Assembly (NCBI GenBank): GCA_041399205.1
Contig: JAWKTK010000012.1
Location: 1-64,000, forward strand
DNA from: JAGQOZ01 sp041399205
GTDB taxonomy: Bacteria > Planctomycetota > Planctomycetia > Pirellulales > Pirellulaceae
DNA: 64,000 nt
Direction of reading: 5' to 3'
Shown: in pieces, positions 1 to 10,055 of the stretch
Layout: each line of letters opens with the position of its first letter
Position numbering within the stretch: the first letter of the stretch is position 1
Position numbers and translations under genes: made by a program
Notes under the pieces: generated by a model
The model's input: only the letters and a program-made list of their open reading frames with translations
What the model was told of the DNA's origin: nothing
Database searches by the model: none

Positions 1-3000
1 TTCGGATCGTAGCTGGTGCCTTGCCGATCTTGATCGTTGCCAAAGGCCAGAGTGCCACCACTTTGCACGGTCGCGCCGACTTTCAGACCAGTGCCGCTGT
101 CTCGCAGCGTGCCATCGACGTAGACTTGCCACGCTCCAGCCGTATTGCTCCAGGTGATGGCCAGCGAATGCTGTTGTCCATCCGCCAGCGAACTGTAGTT
201 GAACGAATTCGCGGAAACGAATGAGCCATTGATGTAGAACCGTAACGTGCCGTCGCCGTAAAGTCGCACGTTGACGTCGTTGCCCACATTGGTGCCGCCA
301 ACGCCGTAGGACATCAGCGTCATGTCGGCTGTGCCGTTGGTGAATGCAAGCTGAGTCTCGATGGTCATCTGCGTCAGTCCGCCAAAAACGCCACCGCCAT
401 CGTCGGCCACCAGAATCGTGTCATTGCCGCCGTCGCTGTTGATCTGCATGCCACCGCCGGTAGTGCTCACTGTGTCAAGATCACTCGGTGCGCTGTTGCC
501 TGTGCTGAGTGTCGCCACCGCGCCTTGCGAGAACTCGGACGTATTGTTCGAGTACGTCGCTGTGGCGGTGATCAAGTCGCCGGCTGCCACCGTTCCGCTG
601 TATCCCGTCAAGCCGATGTTGATGACGGCATTGCCACTGGCATCGGTGTTAACGATGGTGTTGCCGATGTACTTCCTGCCATCTCGCTTGGTGACATCGC
701 CATTCGAAGGTGTGGCATAGAAGTGCAACATGACTCCCGTCAGATTGGCCAGCGTGTTGAGCGAACCGCTGATCGTGACCGTCGTGCCAGCCGCATTGAC
801 GGTCGTCGACGTGATGACCGGGAAGTTTTGCAGGTTGTTCGAACCAGTATCCGGATCGAGATTGTCGTTCGCGGTTACGCCATCGGAATCCAGATCGATG
901 CCGATCCCTACATTGTCATAAATCGAGTTGCCGACGATCGAGTTACCCGTGCCGCTGGAGAACACATCAACTCCATTCGTGTACGTGCCGCCAACGCCGT
1001 TGGCTGTAATCACGTTGCCCTGTCCGGCCACGGTGCCGCCGATCGTGGTGTTGCTGACACCATTGATCAACTGGATACCATGCATCATGTTTCCGGCGAC
1101 AACCGTGCCAGCCGCATTGATGCCGATGTAGTTGCCGGTAATGGTGGTGCCAGAGGACGCGCCGTTGATTTCAATACCGTTGTAGCCACTGCCGACAATC
1201 ACGTTGCCAAGGCCGCTGCCTCCACCGATCGTCGTGTTGTCCGCTCCGCCCGTGATATGAATCCCATTGCCCGCGTTTCCGAGTACCGTGGTTCCATTGG
1301 CCGCCAAGCCGATGTAATTGTTCTGAATGAACGTGCCGTCAGTGGCTTCACCGTCAATCTGAATGCCATCGCCGTCGTTACCGGCGATCACGTTCCGCTT
1401 GGTAGTCGATCCGCCAATCAGCGTTCCGGTGGCACCATTTTGAATCAGGATACCATCGCTGGTATTGCCGCGATCCAGCAGCCCTGTCGCATCGGTGCCG
1501 ATGTAATTACCCCAAACCATCGTTCCGGAAGTTCCAGTATCCTGAATGAAAACTCCCCACTGATTGCCCGAGATGATATTGCGTTCACCGGAGTCGTTGC
1601 TGCCGTCCCAATTCGTTCCGATCAGGGATCCTGCCGAACCACCCTCCACGACAACACCCGCTTGATTGCCGATCAAGGTCGAACCATCGACACCCAGCCC
1701 AATGTAGTTCCCTTGCACGGTGGTCGCGCTGCTGGCATTGCCGATATTGACGCCGACCCAGTCGTTGCCGGAAATCACATTCCGATGCGCTGCCGTTCCG
1801 CCGCCAATGACATTCCCTGTACTTGAGCCCCACATCCCGACTCCGCCGATCGTGTTGCCCAGATCGAGCATCCCGGTCACATCGGTACCGATGTAGTTGC
1901 CGTAGACGTAGCTGTTGGTTACGCCGCTCCAGAATTCGACGCCATACCAGTTGTTGCCAGATATCAGGTTGCCCTGTCCGGCAGTTAGGCCACCGACGAG
2001 CACGTTGGTCGAGCCACCGTCGACCACGATACCGCTCTTGCTGCCTTCCTGGGCACTACCATTCAAGTCCGCCGTGCCGGTTGCGTCCGTTCCGATGTAG
2101 TTGCCCTGGATGGTGGTGCTGTCGGAATTCCAGTTGTAGATGCCCTGTTTTGTGTTTCCGGAGATCACATTACGACCAGCCGCAGTACCGTTACCGATGA
2201 TCGTGCCGTCGGTTGACGTGACGAAGATACCGTAGTCGTTCGCGAGGGCCGTTGCTCCCGTTGCGTCCACACCGATGTAGTTGCCTAACACGGTATTCGT
2301 CGTAGCAATCCCGCTGGCGATGAAAATCCCGCTGCCCTGATTTCCGCCGATCACGTTGCGACTCTGGGCTGTTGTTCCACCGATTAGGTTGGCGGAACCA
2401 AGTATGTTGATCCCGTGACCGGTGTTCTGCTCGCCCACACCCTGATTCGTGCCTGCAGAGTTCAAACTGCCGATGTAGTTGCCTTCGATCGTGTTGCCGG
2501 TCGAACCGGAATTGATCTGAATGCCATCACCGACAAAGTCGCGAATCACGAAGCCACGAATGGTCGAATTGTCGGCATTGCTGTTCAGCTGGAACCCGTC
2601 GCCGGTCACACCATTCGCATCGATGATAATCCGCGGCGTGCCGCTAAACCCGGGCTGAGTCCAGGCATCAATGACCACCGAATCGGTCAGGGTTGGCAGA
2701 GCCGAACTGAGGCTGATGGTCTGAGTACCGGACCCGATGGCAAAGTTGATCGTGTCTGTGAATCCGGAATTTGTGTTCGCGTAGTTGATCGCCCAGCGCA
2801 GGCTGCCGTAGCTGCCGTCGTCCAGAGTGTTCGTGACCACCAGCGTCTGTGCCCCCAGTCCCGTCAGCGAAAACTGGCGCATGAACACACCGCTGGAATC
2901 CGTCTGACCGGATTGCGAACCATTGCCGCCCCAGACAACGACGGCAGACGTTCCATGGATGGCAACCGTAGCATCCCTTTGATCATTGCTGGTGGTTTGA

Positions 3001-5018
3001 GCAATCCGGGTTTCAACGCCAATGGCGTTACCTGAACTGTCGTACTGTTGAGCATAAACGCCAAAACCCGTTCCATCATGCCCCGATGCATCGTGCCAGG
3101 TGATGACGAAGTCGCCATCATCATCCACGGAGATGTTCGGTGAGCCCTGATCGCCCGAGGTCCAGGTGTTGACCTGGAATTCGTTGCCCAGCGCGGTCCC
3201 GGAGGAATTGAACTGGCGCGCAAAGATTCCGTTTCCGCTTCCATCCTGCCCCGCACTCATCCAGGTCGCCACGAAATTGCCGGACGAATCGTTGTCAATG
3301 GTGCCATACCATTGGTCGCCGCTAGACGTTTGGGCAAGTTGGATTTCGCCGCCGACTTTTGCACCGGCCGCCGTAAACCGTTGAGCATACATGCCGTAGC
3401 TGCTGCCGTCCTGCCCGTTGCTCATCCACGAAATCACGAAGCTGCCGTCGTCATTGACCGCCACGTCAGGATGATTCTGTGTGCCGGAAACGTAAGTATT
3501 TGCTTTGGTATTGCTGCCCTGCGCAACTCCGCTGGCGTTGTAACGCTGGAAATAGATATCCGTGTCGCTGGCGTTCTGAAAGGTGACGACAAACGATCCG
3601 TCAGCCGCGAAGTCAACCGCGTGAGCATCCTGAACGCCGGTCAGGGCACTGACCATTGTTTCGCCAGACAACGCGTTCCCGTTGATGTCGAACAACCGCA
3701 TGTAGGTTTCATACGTGCCCGAGCGGTTATCGCTCCAGGTCACCACAAAGTTGCCGTTGTCAGCCATCGCCACGTTCGACCAGTCCTGCGAACTGGAATT
3801 CACGGCATGCACGCGAAATTCGGATACTCGTACGCTGCCATCCGCGTTGTAAATCTTGGCGTACGCATCGGGGTTACCACTTCGTCGGTCTTCCCAGACG
3901 ACAACGTAATTGCCGGAATCGTCCATGGCCACGTTGCCGCCACCGTAGGGCGTTGTCAGCTGATTCTCTGGCGTGGAAGAATGAACCAGCGTCTCGCCTC
4001 CAGCCGCTGTCAGATCCAGCGAGCCGAACCAATTTGTCACGTCGGCAGTAAAAACCAGAGACGTTTCGATTTGCCCCAATTCGAATTCAAGATCCCAATC
4101 GCCACCCACATCTTCATGGCCGGTGATATCTGTACTGGCGGCGACATCCGCTTGCGTCCATTCGGCAATGCTGGCCAAGAAATCCTGTCCGGCTTGCGTT
4201 TCACCCACTTCGCATCCATAGATCAACAAGTCAGCGTCGTCCGCGAACGCAAAACTCCAAGCTTCCAACACCCCTTGGTACTTTTCCAAATTTGTCGAAT
4301 CGAGTGTTAGGTTGCCTAGTTGAATCTTCCCGTCACTTCCATGCGCAATAATGTGCACGGCATCAACTTCGTGCGCATCCGCCAGACTGGACGTGATTTG
4401 TGCCAGACCGTTTCGGTCGGCATCCAGGTAGACAATCTGCAGTTCTCGCGACGCATCTGCGGCCAAGTGGTCTACAAGCGATTGGTAGTCTTCGACCGAG
4501 CGATCCACAAAGACAAATTCCAACGAGCGGCTGGCCGACAGGGAATTTGATGCGGCCATATCCACGGGCGCGGTGCCTACCGTCAACAATTGCTCCGCCT
4601 GATCATCAACGTGATCCTGGATGTTCCAGGCTTCGACGGCATCTTGAAGTGCGTCGAGATTTCCTTCCAAATCGTTCTGCGTCAGATCGCCCACAAGATT
4701 CTGGGCCGAGAAATCGAGACCGAAATCGCTCAGCTGCAATAGTTCCGCAGACACTTGCAAACTTTCGAGTGTCAGTTCTGCGGTGAATTCGATTGCCGAG
4801 GAATCGATATCGAGACTGTGGTCTTGATTCAGGTCTTCACTATCGAAGTCCAAGTCCAACGTGGGAACATCTTCGACCAAATCCAACGGCGCAGCGTTAA
4901 AGAGGACTCGATCTTCCAACTGACAGAAGTCAACTGATCCAACGGATCGTGGCTGCGGCTTGCCGCCGTCGGGCGTACCTCGCCCACCAGGCGTTTTACT
5001 AACGTCTTTGCTGTTCAT
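1..5018 (-). CDS. Giant exported surface protein, LEPR-XLL-like / DUF4347 / beta-helix / LamG (partial, C-terminus beyond window)
   Basis: Reading frame stays open from the ATG at 5018 to the left edge (1672 codons, no stop), so the gene continues outside. Residues ~38-48 read LEDRVLFNAAP, a variant of the planctomycete LEPR-XLL motif found near the N-terminus of giant exported proteins. Residues ~165-330 match DUF4347 (HIIAHGSDG, LLIYGCEVGETQ, GGDWDLE). Residues ~340-730 hold about seven degenerate repeats of the form VVxWxDxxSG. A GSLRWAINYAN segment then leads into about eight ~63-residue beta-helix repeats, each with GNYIG(T)DATG and NVISGN signatures (~745-1385). The visible C-terminal part (~1545-1672) resembles a laminin-G/concanavalin-like domain. 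Family knowledge suggests a cell-surface or extracellular adhesin-like role; the ligand is unknown. No frameshift was seen, unlike many neighbours. The + strand frames here are shadows. Confidence 0.9.
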   Translation of the reverse strand, partial: MNSKDVSKTPGGRGTPDGGKPQPRSVGSVDFCQLEDRVLFNAAPLDLVEDVPTLDLDFDSEDLNQDHSLDIDSSAIEFTAELTLESLQVSAELLQLSDFGLDFSAQNLVGDLTQNDLEGNLDALQDAVEAWNIQDHVDDQAEQLLTVGTAPVDMAASNSLSASRSLEFVFVDRSVEDYQSLVDHLAADASRELQIVYLDADRNGLAQITSSLADAHEVDAVHIIAHGSDGKIQLGNLTLDSTNLEKYQGVLEAWSFAFADDADLLIYGCEVGETQAGQDFLASIAEWTQADVAASTDITGHEDVGGDWDLEFELGQIETSLVFTADVTNWFGSLDLTAAGGETLVHSSTPENQLTTPYGGGNVAMDDSGNYVVVWEDRRSGNPDAYAKIYNADGSVRVSEFRVHAVNSSSQDWSNVAMADNGNFVVTWSDNRSGTYETYMRLFDINGNALSGETMVSALTGVQDAHAVDFAADGSFVVTFQNASDTDIYFQRYNASGVAQGSNTKANTYVSGTQNHPDVAVNDDGSFVISWMSNGQDGSSYGMYAQRFTAAGAKVGGEIQLAQTSSGDQWYGTIDNDSSGNFVATWMSAGQDGSGNGIFARQFNSSGTALGNEFQVNTWTSGDQGSPNISVDDDGDFVITWHDASGHDGTGFGVYAQQYDSSGNAIGVETRIAQTTSNDQRDATVAIHGTSAVVVWGGNGSQSGQTDSSGVFMRQFSLTGLGAQTLVVTNTLDDGSYGSLRWAINYANTNSGFTDTINFAIGSGTQTISLSSALPTLTDSVVIDAWTQPGFSGTPRIIIDANGVTGDGFQLNSNADNSTIRGFVIRDFVGDGIQINSGSTGNTIEGNYIGSLNSAGTNQGVGEQNTGHGINILGSANLIGGTTAQSRNVIGGNQGSGIFIASGIATTNTVLGNYIGVDATGATALANDYGIFVTSTDGTIIGNGTAAGRNVISGNTKQGIYNWNSDSTTIQGNYIGTDATGTADLNGSAQEGSKSGIVVDGGSTNVLVGGLTAGQGNLISGNNWYGVEFWSGVTNSYVYGNYIGTDVTGMLDLGNTIGGVGMWGSSTGNVIGGGTAAHRNVISGNDWVGVNIGNASSATTVQGNYIGLGVDGSTLIGNQAGVVVEGGSAGSLIGTNWDGSNDSGERNIISGNQWGVFIQDTGTSGTMVWGNYIGTDATGLLDRGNTSDGILIQNGATGTLIGGSTTKRNVIAGNDGDGIQIDGEATDGTFIQNNYIGLAANGTTVLGNAGNGIHITGGADNTTIGGGSGLGNVIVGSGYNGIEINGASSGTTITGNYIGINAAGTVVAGNMMHGIQLINGVSNTTIGGTVAGQGNVITANGVGGTYTNGVDVFSSGTGNSIVGNSIYDNVGIGIDLDSDGVTANDNLDPDTGSNNLQNFPVITSTTVNAAGTTVTISGSLNTLANLTGVMLHFYATPSNGDVTKRDGRKYIGNTIVNTDASGNAVINIGLTGYSGTVAAGDLITATATYSNNTSEFSQGAVATLSTGNSAPSDLDTVSTTGGGMQINSDGGNDTILVADDGGGVFGGLTQMTIETQLAFTNGTADMTLMSYGVGGTNVGNDVNVRLYGDGTLRFYINGSFVSANSFNYSSLADGQQHSLAITWSNTAGAWQVYVDGTLRDSGTGLKVGATVQSGGTLAFGNDQDRQGTSYDP

Positions 5019-5256
5019 ACGTACGTTTCTCGTGTGCTGTAATTACTCTAAAACGTACGTCAACGTCGCGTTTGAAGCCGAAAAGGAGCGTTGATTGTTG
5101 CAGGTTTCTTGGTTCGGATTCGGTGCCGGTTGACAAAAGGCAACCTGCGCGAGTCCATGTTGACATTCGGCAACCGCATTCTAGTCGAGCGGTCGCACCA
5201 TCGACTGGGGAGTCTGCCAGTCTGTCGTCTCCGCAAACAGGACAAACCGACGTGGG

Positions 5257-6147
5257 TCAATCGGCCACGCAGAAATTTTTCTTCGGTCGCCAATGCCCGG
5301 ACTTGGAACGAACCATGATGGCCAATAGATGTCCGTTCGCATCCAGCGCAGCGAATTCGTCTTGAACGTGCGTCTGAACGGAAATGGACCGGCCGAATTG
5401 GATTTCGTGCTGTTGGTGCGAATCTAACGAGATTTGTGTCAGTCCATTCGTCGCCAAAACCAACGGTTGAAGATGTGCCTGCAGATAGTCTGATGAAAAG
5501 AGATTCGGATCCAACGAATTCGATAGTTGAAACGTTCCAATCTGCGTGCGGACGAGTTCGGACATGATGGCCGAAGTGTTAAGCGATTCCGCGATGTCTC
5601 GTCCCAACGAACGGACATAGGTGCCGCTGCCGCATTCAATCCGGAGTTGCATTTCTGGGTATTGGAATTGTTCCAACTCCAGCGCATAGATCTGAATGGG
5701 CCGTGGAGCCAGTTGAACGGATTCGCCCTTTCGCGCCAACGAGTACGCTCGTTGGCCAGCCACTTTTAACGCCGAATAGGCGGGAGGACGTTGCAGGATT
5801 TGGCCAACGAATTGTGGAAGGGAATCTCGAAGTTTACCTTCGGATGGAACACATGCGTCCGTTAGTTCCACAATAGAACCTTCTATGTCTTCGGTATCGC
5901 TGTGGCGGCCGAGCAAGAATTTGGCGACGTACGTTTTCCGCATCTGCTGGACATATTCAACCAACCGAGTTGCTTGTCCAACGGCTACGACCAAGACGCC
6001 AGTGGCTAATGGATCCAGCGTGCCGGCGTGTCCAACTTTGGTTCGCCGGCCGCCCAACAAACGCTGCACCTGATTCACGATGGCTCGTGATGTAACGCCT
6101 GCGGGTTTGTTGACGTTCAAGAATCCAGACGGTGTTTCATCGCTCAT
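5257..6147 (-). CDS. truB: tRNA pseudouridine(55) synthase TruB
   Basis: Converts U55 to pseudouridine in the T-loop of tRNAs, in the cytoplasm. The start chosen is the internal ATG at 6147 (MSDETPSGFLNVNKP), because the family begins with this G-x-L-x-x-x-K-P strand and the upstream codons overlap the preceding gene. The motif GHAGTLDPLATGVL (~residues 40-53) carries the catalytic Asp. R-K-T-Y, RPPAYSA and the GSGTYVRSL block are also present. About 296 aa, normal length for the bacterial enzyme. It lies 19 nt downstream of the aminotransferase stop on the same strand, so the two are probably cotranscribed, although no functional link is evident. Confidence 0.96.
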   Translation of the reverse strand: MSDETPSGFLNVNKPAGVTSRAIVNQVQRLLGGRRTKVGHAGTLDPLATGVLVVAVGQATRLVEYVQQMRKTYVAKFLLGRHSDTEDIEGSIVELTDACVPSEGKLRDSLPQFVGQILQRPPAYSALKVAGQRAYSLARKGESVQLAPRPIQIYALELEQFQYPEMQLRIECGSGTYVRSLGRDIAESLNTSAIMSELVRTQIGTFQLSNSLDPNLFSSDYLQAHLQPLVLATNGLTQISLDSHQQHEIQFGRSISVQTHVQDEFAALDANGHLLAIMVRSKSGHWRPKKNFCVAD

Positions 6148-6166
6148 GAATCTGTAGCAGCGGTTC

Positions 6167-7536
6167 TTATTTCTGGGGCGCTTCGGCAAAGCATTCGGAC
6201 AGAATGGTGATGGCGTCGTCCATCTGTTGACGAGTGATAATCATGGGGGGCGCCCACGTTAGTACATTGCCCGCCGAAACTTTGAAGCTGAGCCCTTTTC
6301 CCATCGCTCGGTACATGACCCATTCAGCCAAGTGCAAAGACGAACCAAATTCGGGCGTGTCTTTCAGTTCGATCCCGATCAACAATCCGTGACCTCGAGC
6401 TTCCACCAGGAACGGAAACTGCGAACGCCATTCATTGATGCGGTTGACGGTATATTCGCCCAATTCGCAAGCGTGTTGGATCAAGTTGCCTTGCTGGATG
6501 GTATCAATCACGGCCAAACCGGCCGCACAACTGACCGGATTCTTTTCGTGCGTGTAGTGCCCGATCGCTCGATCACCGGCCACGTCCAGATCCTTCCTGG
6601 CAATCACACCAGCCAACGGCATGACGCCGCCTCCAAAACCTTTGCCCAACACGACCATGTCCGGAACAACATCAAAATGTTCAAAGGCAAACATTTTTCC
6701 GGTTCGTCCGAGCCCAGTGCCGATTTCATCAAAGATCAAGAGTGCTCCGTGGCGATCACAGTATTCGCGAATTTTCTGCCAATACTCTTTAGGCGGAAGC
6801 GTTACGGTAGACCAACGAATCGGTTCGGCAATCACCGCGGCAATATCTCCTTCATTCTCCATGATGTGCGAAACATAATCCGCACAATTGCTGTTGCACG
6901 TATTGCAACAGCCAAATGGAGCAGCCTTCCGGAACCGGTGGTCGAATATGCATCGCTCCGGGCAAAAGCGGACCGAGCCCGCCGCTAAAGAGTGCTTGTC
7001 CGCCAACGGAAATGACATCGATGGACGCCGTGGAACGAACCCACATGGAAATGGTTTTGTAACGTCCGGTCGCTAGTCTGGCCAACTTCATCGCGATTCC
7101 AATAGCGTTGGTGCCACCTGGCGCGAATAAGACCTTGTCCAAGCCGTCCGGCGTGATGGACCGAAGTTTTTTGGCAAGTTCTACGGCTTTGGGATTGGTG
7201 TAGCCCGAGTACAAAACGGCAGTTTATCCATCTGGTCTTTGGCCGCTTGAATCACGTTGGGATGACGAAACCCGACATGGTGCACACCATTCCCATGAAA
7301 ATCCATGATCTTGCGTCCAGCAACGTCGGTCAGATAGATCCCTTCTGCCTCCACAATGGCGTCAATGCAGGGCGTGGAAAGCGATTGATGCAGAAAGTGT
7401 TCGGCGTCGTCGTTCAGCACTTGCCAAGTGGCTTCGTCCATGATTGCTGCTGATAGGCCGCACGTAGTGGAGAACGATTCGTGTCTCCTTCGATTCGTTC
7501 CTGATGTTCATCAATTTTGGACGGAGTGGTCACCAT
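6167..7536 (-). pseudogene. Class III (PLP) aminotransferase, 4-aminobutyrate/acetylornithine-like, three frameshifts
   Basis: Four adjacent minus-strand segments in different frames together make one class III aminotransferase of about 455 aa. The N-terminal piece starts at ATG 7536 (MVTTPSKIDEHQERIEG). A shift near 7440 leads to the segment with DVAGRKIMDFHGNGVHHVG. A shift at 7204-7206, where one G appears lost from a G run, restores YTNPKAVELAKKL and APGGTNAIGIAMKLAR. A shift near 6920 restores the C-terminal half with ALLIFDEIGTGLGRTGK (PLP-binding Asp region) and VLGKGFGGG (Schiff-base Lys). All catalytic blocks are intact across the pieces, so a real, recently disrupted gene or sequencing indels are both possible; I favour indels. 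The substrate cannot be told from sequence. Confidence 0.85.
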
Positions 7537-7598
7537 AGATTCATTCCTTGACGATAAATAGAACCATGAAGTCGCGAGAATACGATGTTGGGCACAAT

Positions 7599-7634
7599 AA
7601 AAAAAGCCCCCGTTGGATCAACGAGGGCCTTTTT
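7599..7634 (-). terminator. Rho-independent terminator after PEP-CTERM gene
   Basis: Read on the minus strand, AAAGGCCCTCGTTG, a GATC-type loop and CAACGGGGGC form a GC-rich hairpin with one mismatch, flanked by A and T runs. It begins 23 nt past the stop of the PEP-CTERM gene ending at 7657. Confidence 0.85.
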
Positions 7635-7656
7635 GAAACTCAGCAAAACAGGTTCA

Positions 7657-9477
7657 TTACGAACGGCGTCGCAACATGCCGATGGGCAACAAACCAAACA
7701 GCAACATAGCCATTGTGCTCGGTTCCGGCACTGCAGACACGGCAGCCTTGGGACCTAGCTCATAGCCACCTTCCGTGAAGGCTGCAACGAAATCGCTGGT
7801 GTTAAAGACACCGTCCAAGTTCCAGTCACCTTCCGACCAGGTGGCCGCTTGTCCGGTTTCAAATTTGCCCACGCCAAAGACTTGGACAAAGTCACCCGAA
7901 CTGAATTCGCCGTCACCGTTGGAATCACCGATCCAGGTGTTAATCAAGCCCGATACCATTTCGGTCACGTCAGCGGCGTCGGCATTGCCGTCACCCGTTA
8001 CGTCGTAAGCAGCATTGCCTAAAACCATGACGTCCAAGTCCGCTGTAGTGACAACACCATCGTTGTTGAAGTCACCGGTGAGACCGCCACCACCACCGGA
8101 TCCGGTCACAACGATATTATCAACCGCCCACCACCAGTCGTTTCCGGCGTCAAACATGCTGAAGGTAAATACCATTTCAGAAGCACCAGCCGGGTTAGGA
8201 ACGCTGTAGGTCAGTGTTTCGTTGGTAGAGTTATCATCCTTGAAGAATTCGCTTTCGGGGTCCGAAAGCCATGTGAACAGCTCGACTGGAGCACCACCAT
8301 CAAACGACACCGTCAGACGGCCCGACTGCTGATAGTTGTCATCAAATTCAGGACGCCAGCTGGAATCAAAGGTGATTTCCACACTGTCTTCGTCGACACC
8401 TTCCAGCGAAATTGCTGGCAAGCTGATGTCGGTGTTGTACCAACCTTCGGCAGCGGAGTCAGGATGAGCGGCATCATCCCATTCGTCTGGATCGGCAATC
8501 ATGACAGTACCTTCGCCCAGAGTGAACTCCGAACGGCGTTGGTCTTCTGCCGCCTGGACCCACCAATCTTTATTGGCAAATGTCCAACCAATCCATTCCT
8601 GGACTCCGTTGAAATCGCCTTCTTCGTCTTGACCCGGTACTTGGTTCTCAACCGTCCAACCTTCCGGTCCAGTTGGCGACCAAACGGTTGCATCTGGATC
8701 GAAAAACGAACGACCTTCGTCCACATTGGGACCAAGCGTCACACTTTCAAAGTCTTCGGTGAAATCGCCGAATTCAATATTATCGATGGCCCACCACCAA
8801 TTATTGCCGCCGACATAACCGAAATTGAACACTACGTTTTGTGCTCCATTTGGAATGTCGACCGGTACGTCTTCGATAATCGGATTGAATTCATTGAGAT
8901 CCGCCTGATAGAAATCGCTTTCAGGATCCGACTCCCAACGCAAAATTTCGACCGGCACACCACCGTCGAAGGAAGCCGTGATGGTAGCAGTCTGATTGAC
9001 ACCGCAACAATTGTCCGCTCGCCAACTGGTCATGAACGACAAGTCCGCGCCGCCCCCCAACCCTGTAACATCAATTGACGGCGTGGACAGCAAGGTATTC
9101 ATCGCACCTGGCTCGTGAGCCTTGTCGTCCCATTCGTCACCATCCGCGACCGCGACGGTAAAATCGGTTCCACTGGAGAAGTTACCTCGATCCTGCCCCG
9201 CAACTTCGCTCCACCAAATCGGATCCACAAAATTCCAGCCTCGCCATTCGGTAACACCACCAACTGGCGTATCGAGCAGGTCTACCGTCCAGCCTTCCGG
9301 CGGAGCGGCACTCCAAACTTCATCGCGAGGATCGTCGTCACCGAGTCCCTCCTCAACATTCGGCCCCAAGGCTACACTCTCGAAATTCTCAGAATACAAA
9401 ACATTCTGAGCCCAAGTGGCGCCGCAAAATGACAAACCTGTCATCACGGCTAATAAACACAAAAAGCTGCGCGTCAT
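7657..9477 (-). CDS. Secreted PEP-CTERM protein with duplicated N-terminal domain and dockerin-like repeats
   Basis: 606 aa. A signal peptide (residues 1-23, hydrophobic, ending ATWAQ) is followed by two copies of a ~210-residue domain. Each copy opens with a (E)NFES/DFESV-x-LGPNV motif, contains EGWTV, and ends in NWWWAIDNIEF or DWWWAVDNIVV (~25-235 and ~240-450). This resembles choice-of-anchor J/MAM-like jelly-roll domains. Residues ~465-575 hold calcium-binding dockerin-like loops (GDFNNDGVVTTADLD, GDSNGDGEFSSGDF, GDWNLDGVFNTSDF). The protein ends AVPEPST, a hydrophobic helix and RRRS, the PEP-CTERM sorting signal, implying export and C-terminal processing. A paralogue with a single domain copy lies at 13600-14398. 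The function is unknown; structural or adhesive roles are plausible. Confidence 0.9.
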   Translation of the reverse strand: MTRSFLCLLAVMTGLSFCGATWAQNVLYSENFESVALGPNVEEGLGDDDPRDEVWSAAPPEGWTVDLLDTPVGGVTEWRGWNFVDPIWWSEVAGQDRGNFSSGTDFTVAVADGDEWDDKAHEPGAMNTLLSTPSIDVTGLGGGADLSFMTSWRADNCCGVNQTATITASFDGGVPVEILRWESDPESDFYQADLNEFNPIIEDVPVDIPNGAQNVVFNFGYVGGNNWWWAIDNIEFGDFTEDFESVTLGPNVDEGRSFFDPDATVWSPTGPEGWTVENQVPGQDEEGDFNGVQEWIGWTFANKDWWVQAAEDQRRSEFTLGEGTVMIADPDEWDDAAHPDSAAEGWYNTDISLPAISLEGVDEDSVEITFDSSWRPEFDDNYQQSGRLTVSFDGGAPVELFTWLSDPESEFFKDDNSTNETLTYSVPNPAGASEMVFTFSMFDAGNDWWWAVDNIVVTGSGGGGGLTGDFNNDGVVTTADLDVMVLGNAAYDVTGDGNADAADVTEMVSGLINTWIGDSNGDGEFSSGDFVQVFGVGKFETGQAATWSEGDWNLDGVFNTSDFVAAFTEGGYELGPKAAVSAVPEPSTMAMLLFGLLPIGMLRRRS

Positions 9478-9644
9478 GAATTTATTCCTTTCTTAGGATG
9501 GAAAAACGCGAACGCATTCGCAATCGAAACATCAATGGGGCAAGATCATAGTTGGTATTTTAAAATTCCAGTTGAAGCGTAAGTGAAGATTTAACTTTCT
9601 CAAGTAAGCCGGCAACGCAACGCTTCCGTCACGCTACGACTGCA

Positions 9645-10049
9645 TCATTTTCCTCCAGGCGGTGGATTGGCATATCTGCCCTTGTACCGAGCGTCTTTGG
9701 CCTTGCGGAGCTCGCCTTCAATCCAGCCAATTCGAGTATTCGCGGCATCGATTTTCTTGGCTTCTACCAGATCCTGTTTGGCTTTGTCATCTTCGCCCAG
9801 TTCCGAATAAATCCGAGCTCGTTCAAGATAAGCCCAGACATCGGGTTCGGCCTCAATGGACAGGGAGAGTTCGGAAAGGGCAGTTTGGGTGTCGCCCTTT
9901 CCTATCGCATCGACGGCGGCTAGGTAATGTTCCTTGCCCGATCCCAGTTCCTGCTCTTGCTGGCAACCAACCAAGCTCGAAAAACACAATACGCAAAACA
10001 AACAGAAGATTCGAAAAGACGCCGGAGTCACGTAATAACCTCGATTCAC
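9645..10049 (-). CDS. TPR-repeat lipoprotein
   Basis: 134 aa, starting at GTG 10049. The start is supported by TTAGGACTTTGTG: the stop codon of the upstream pseudopilin gene overlaps the AGGA ribosome site. The N-terminus has a hydrophobic stretch and a lipobox (SSLVGC), so it is probably an outer- or inner-membrane lipoprotein. Residues ~45-115 form about two TPR units (AIGKGDTQTALSELSLSIEA, YSELGEDDKAKQDLVEAKK). Translational coupling to the DUF1559 gene suggests a shared envelope function. The exact role is not recognised. Confidence 0.8.
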   Translation of the reverse strand: MNRGYYVTPASFRIFCLFCVLCFSSLVGCQQEQELGSGKEHYLAAVDAIGKGDTQTALSELSLSIEAEPDVWAYLERARIYSELGEDDKAKQDLVEAKKIDAANTRIGWIEGELRKAKDARYKGRYANPPPGGK

Positions 10050-10055
10050 AAAGTC

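Noticed and set aside
525..1826. 433-codon open frame on the + strand
   Set aside because: It is the complement of the giant minus-strand gene. It lacks a ribosome site and its sequence has no domain; the minus frame has clear beta-helix repeats.
1124..2480. Possible CRISPR or tandem DNA repeat at ~190-bp spacing
   Set aside because: Repeats are coding, degenerate, and reflect ~63-residue beta-helix units.
3312..4310. 332-codon open frame on the + strand
   Set aside because: Shadow of the same giant gene, opposite the VVxW repeats and DUF4347.
6332..6988. 218-codon + strand frame opposite the aminotransferase
   Set aside because: The minus strand carries conserved PLP-enzyme blocks here; the + frame resembles no family.
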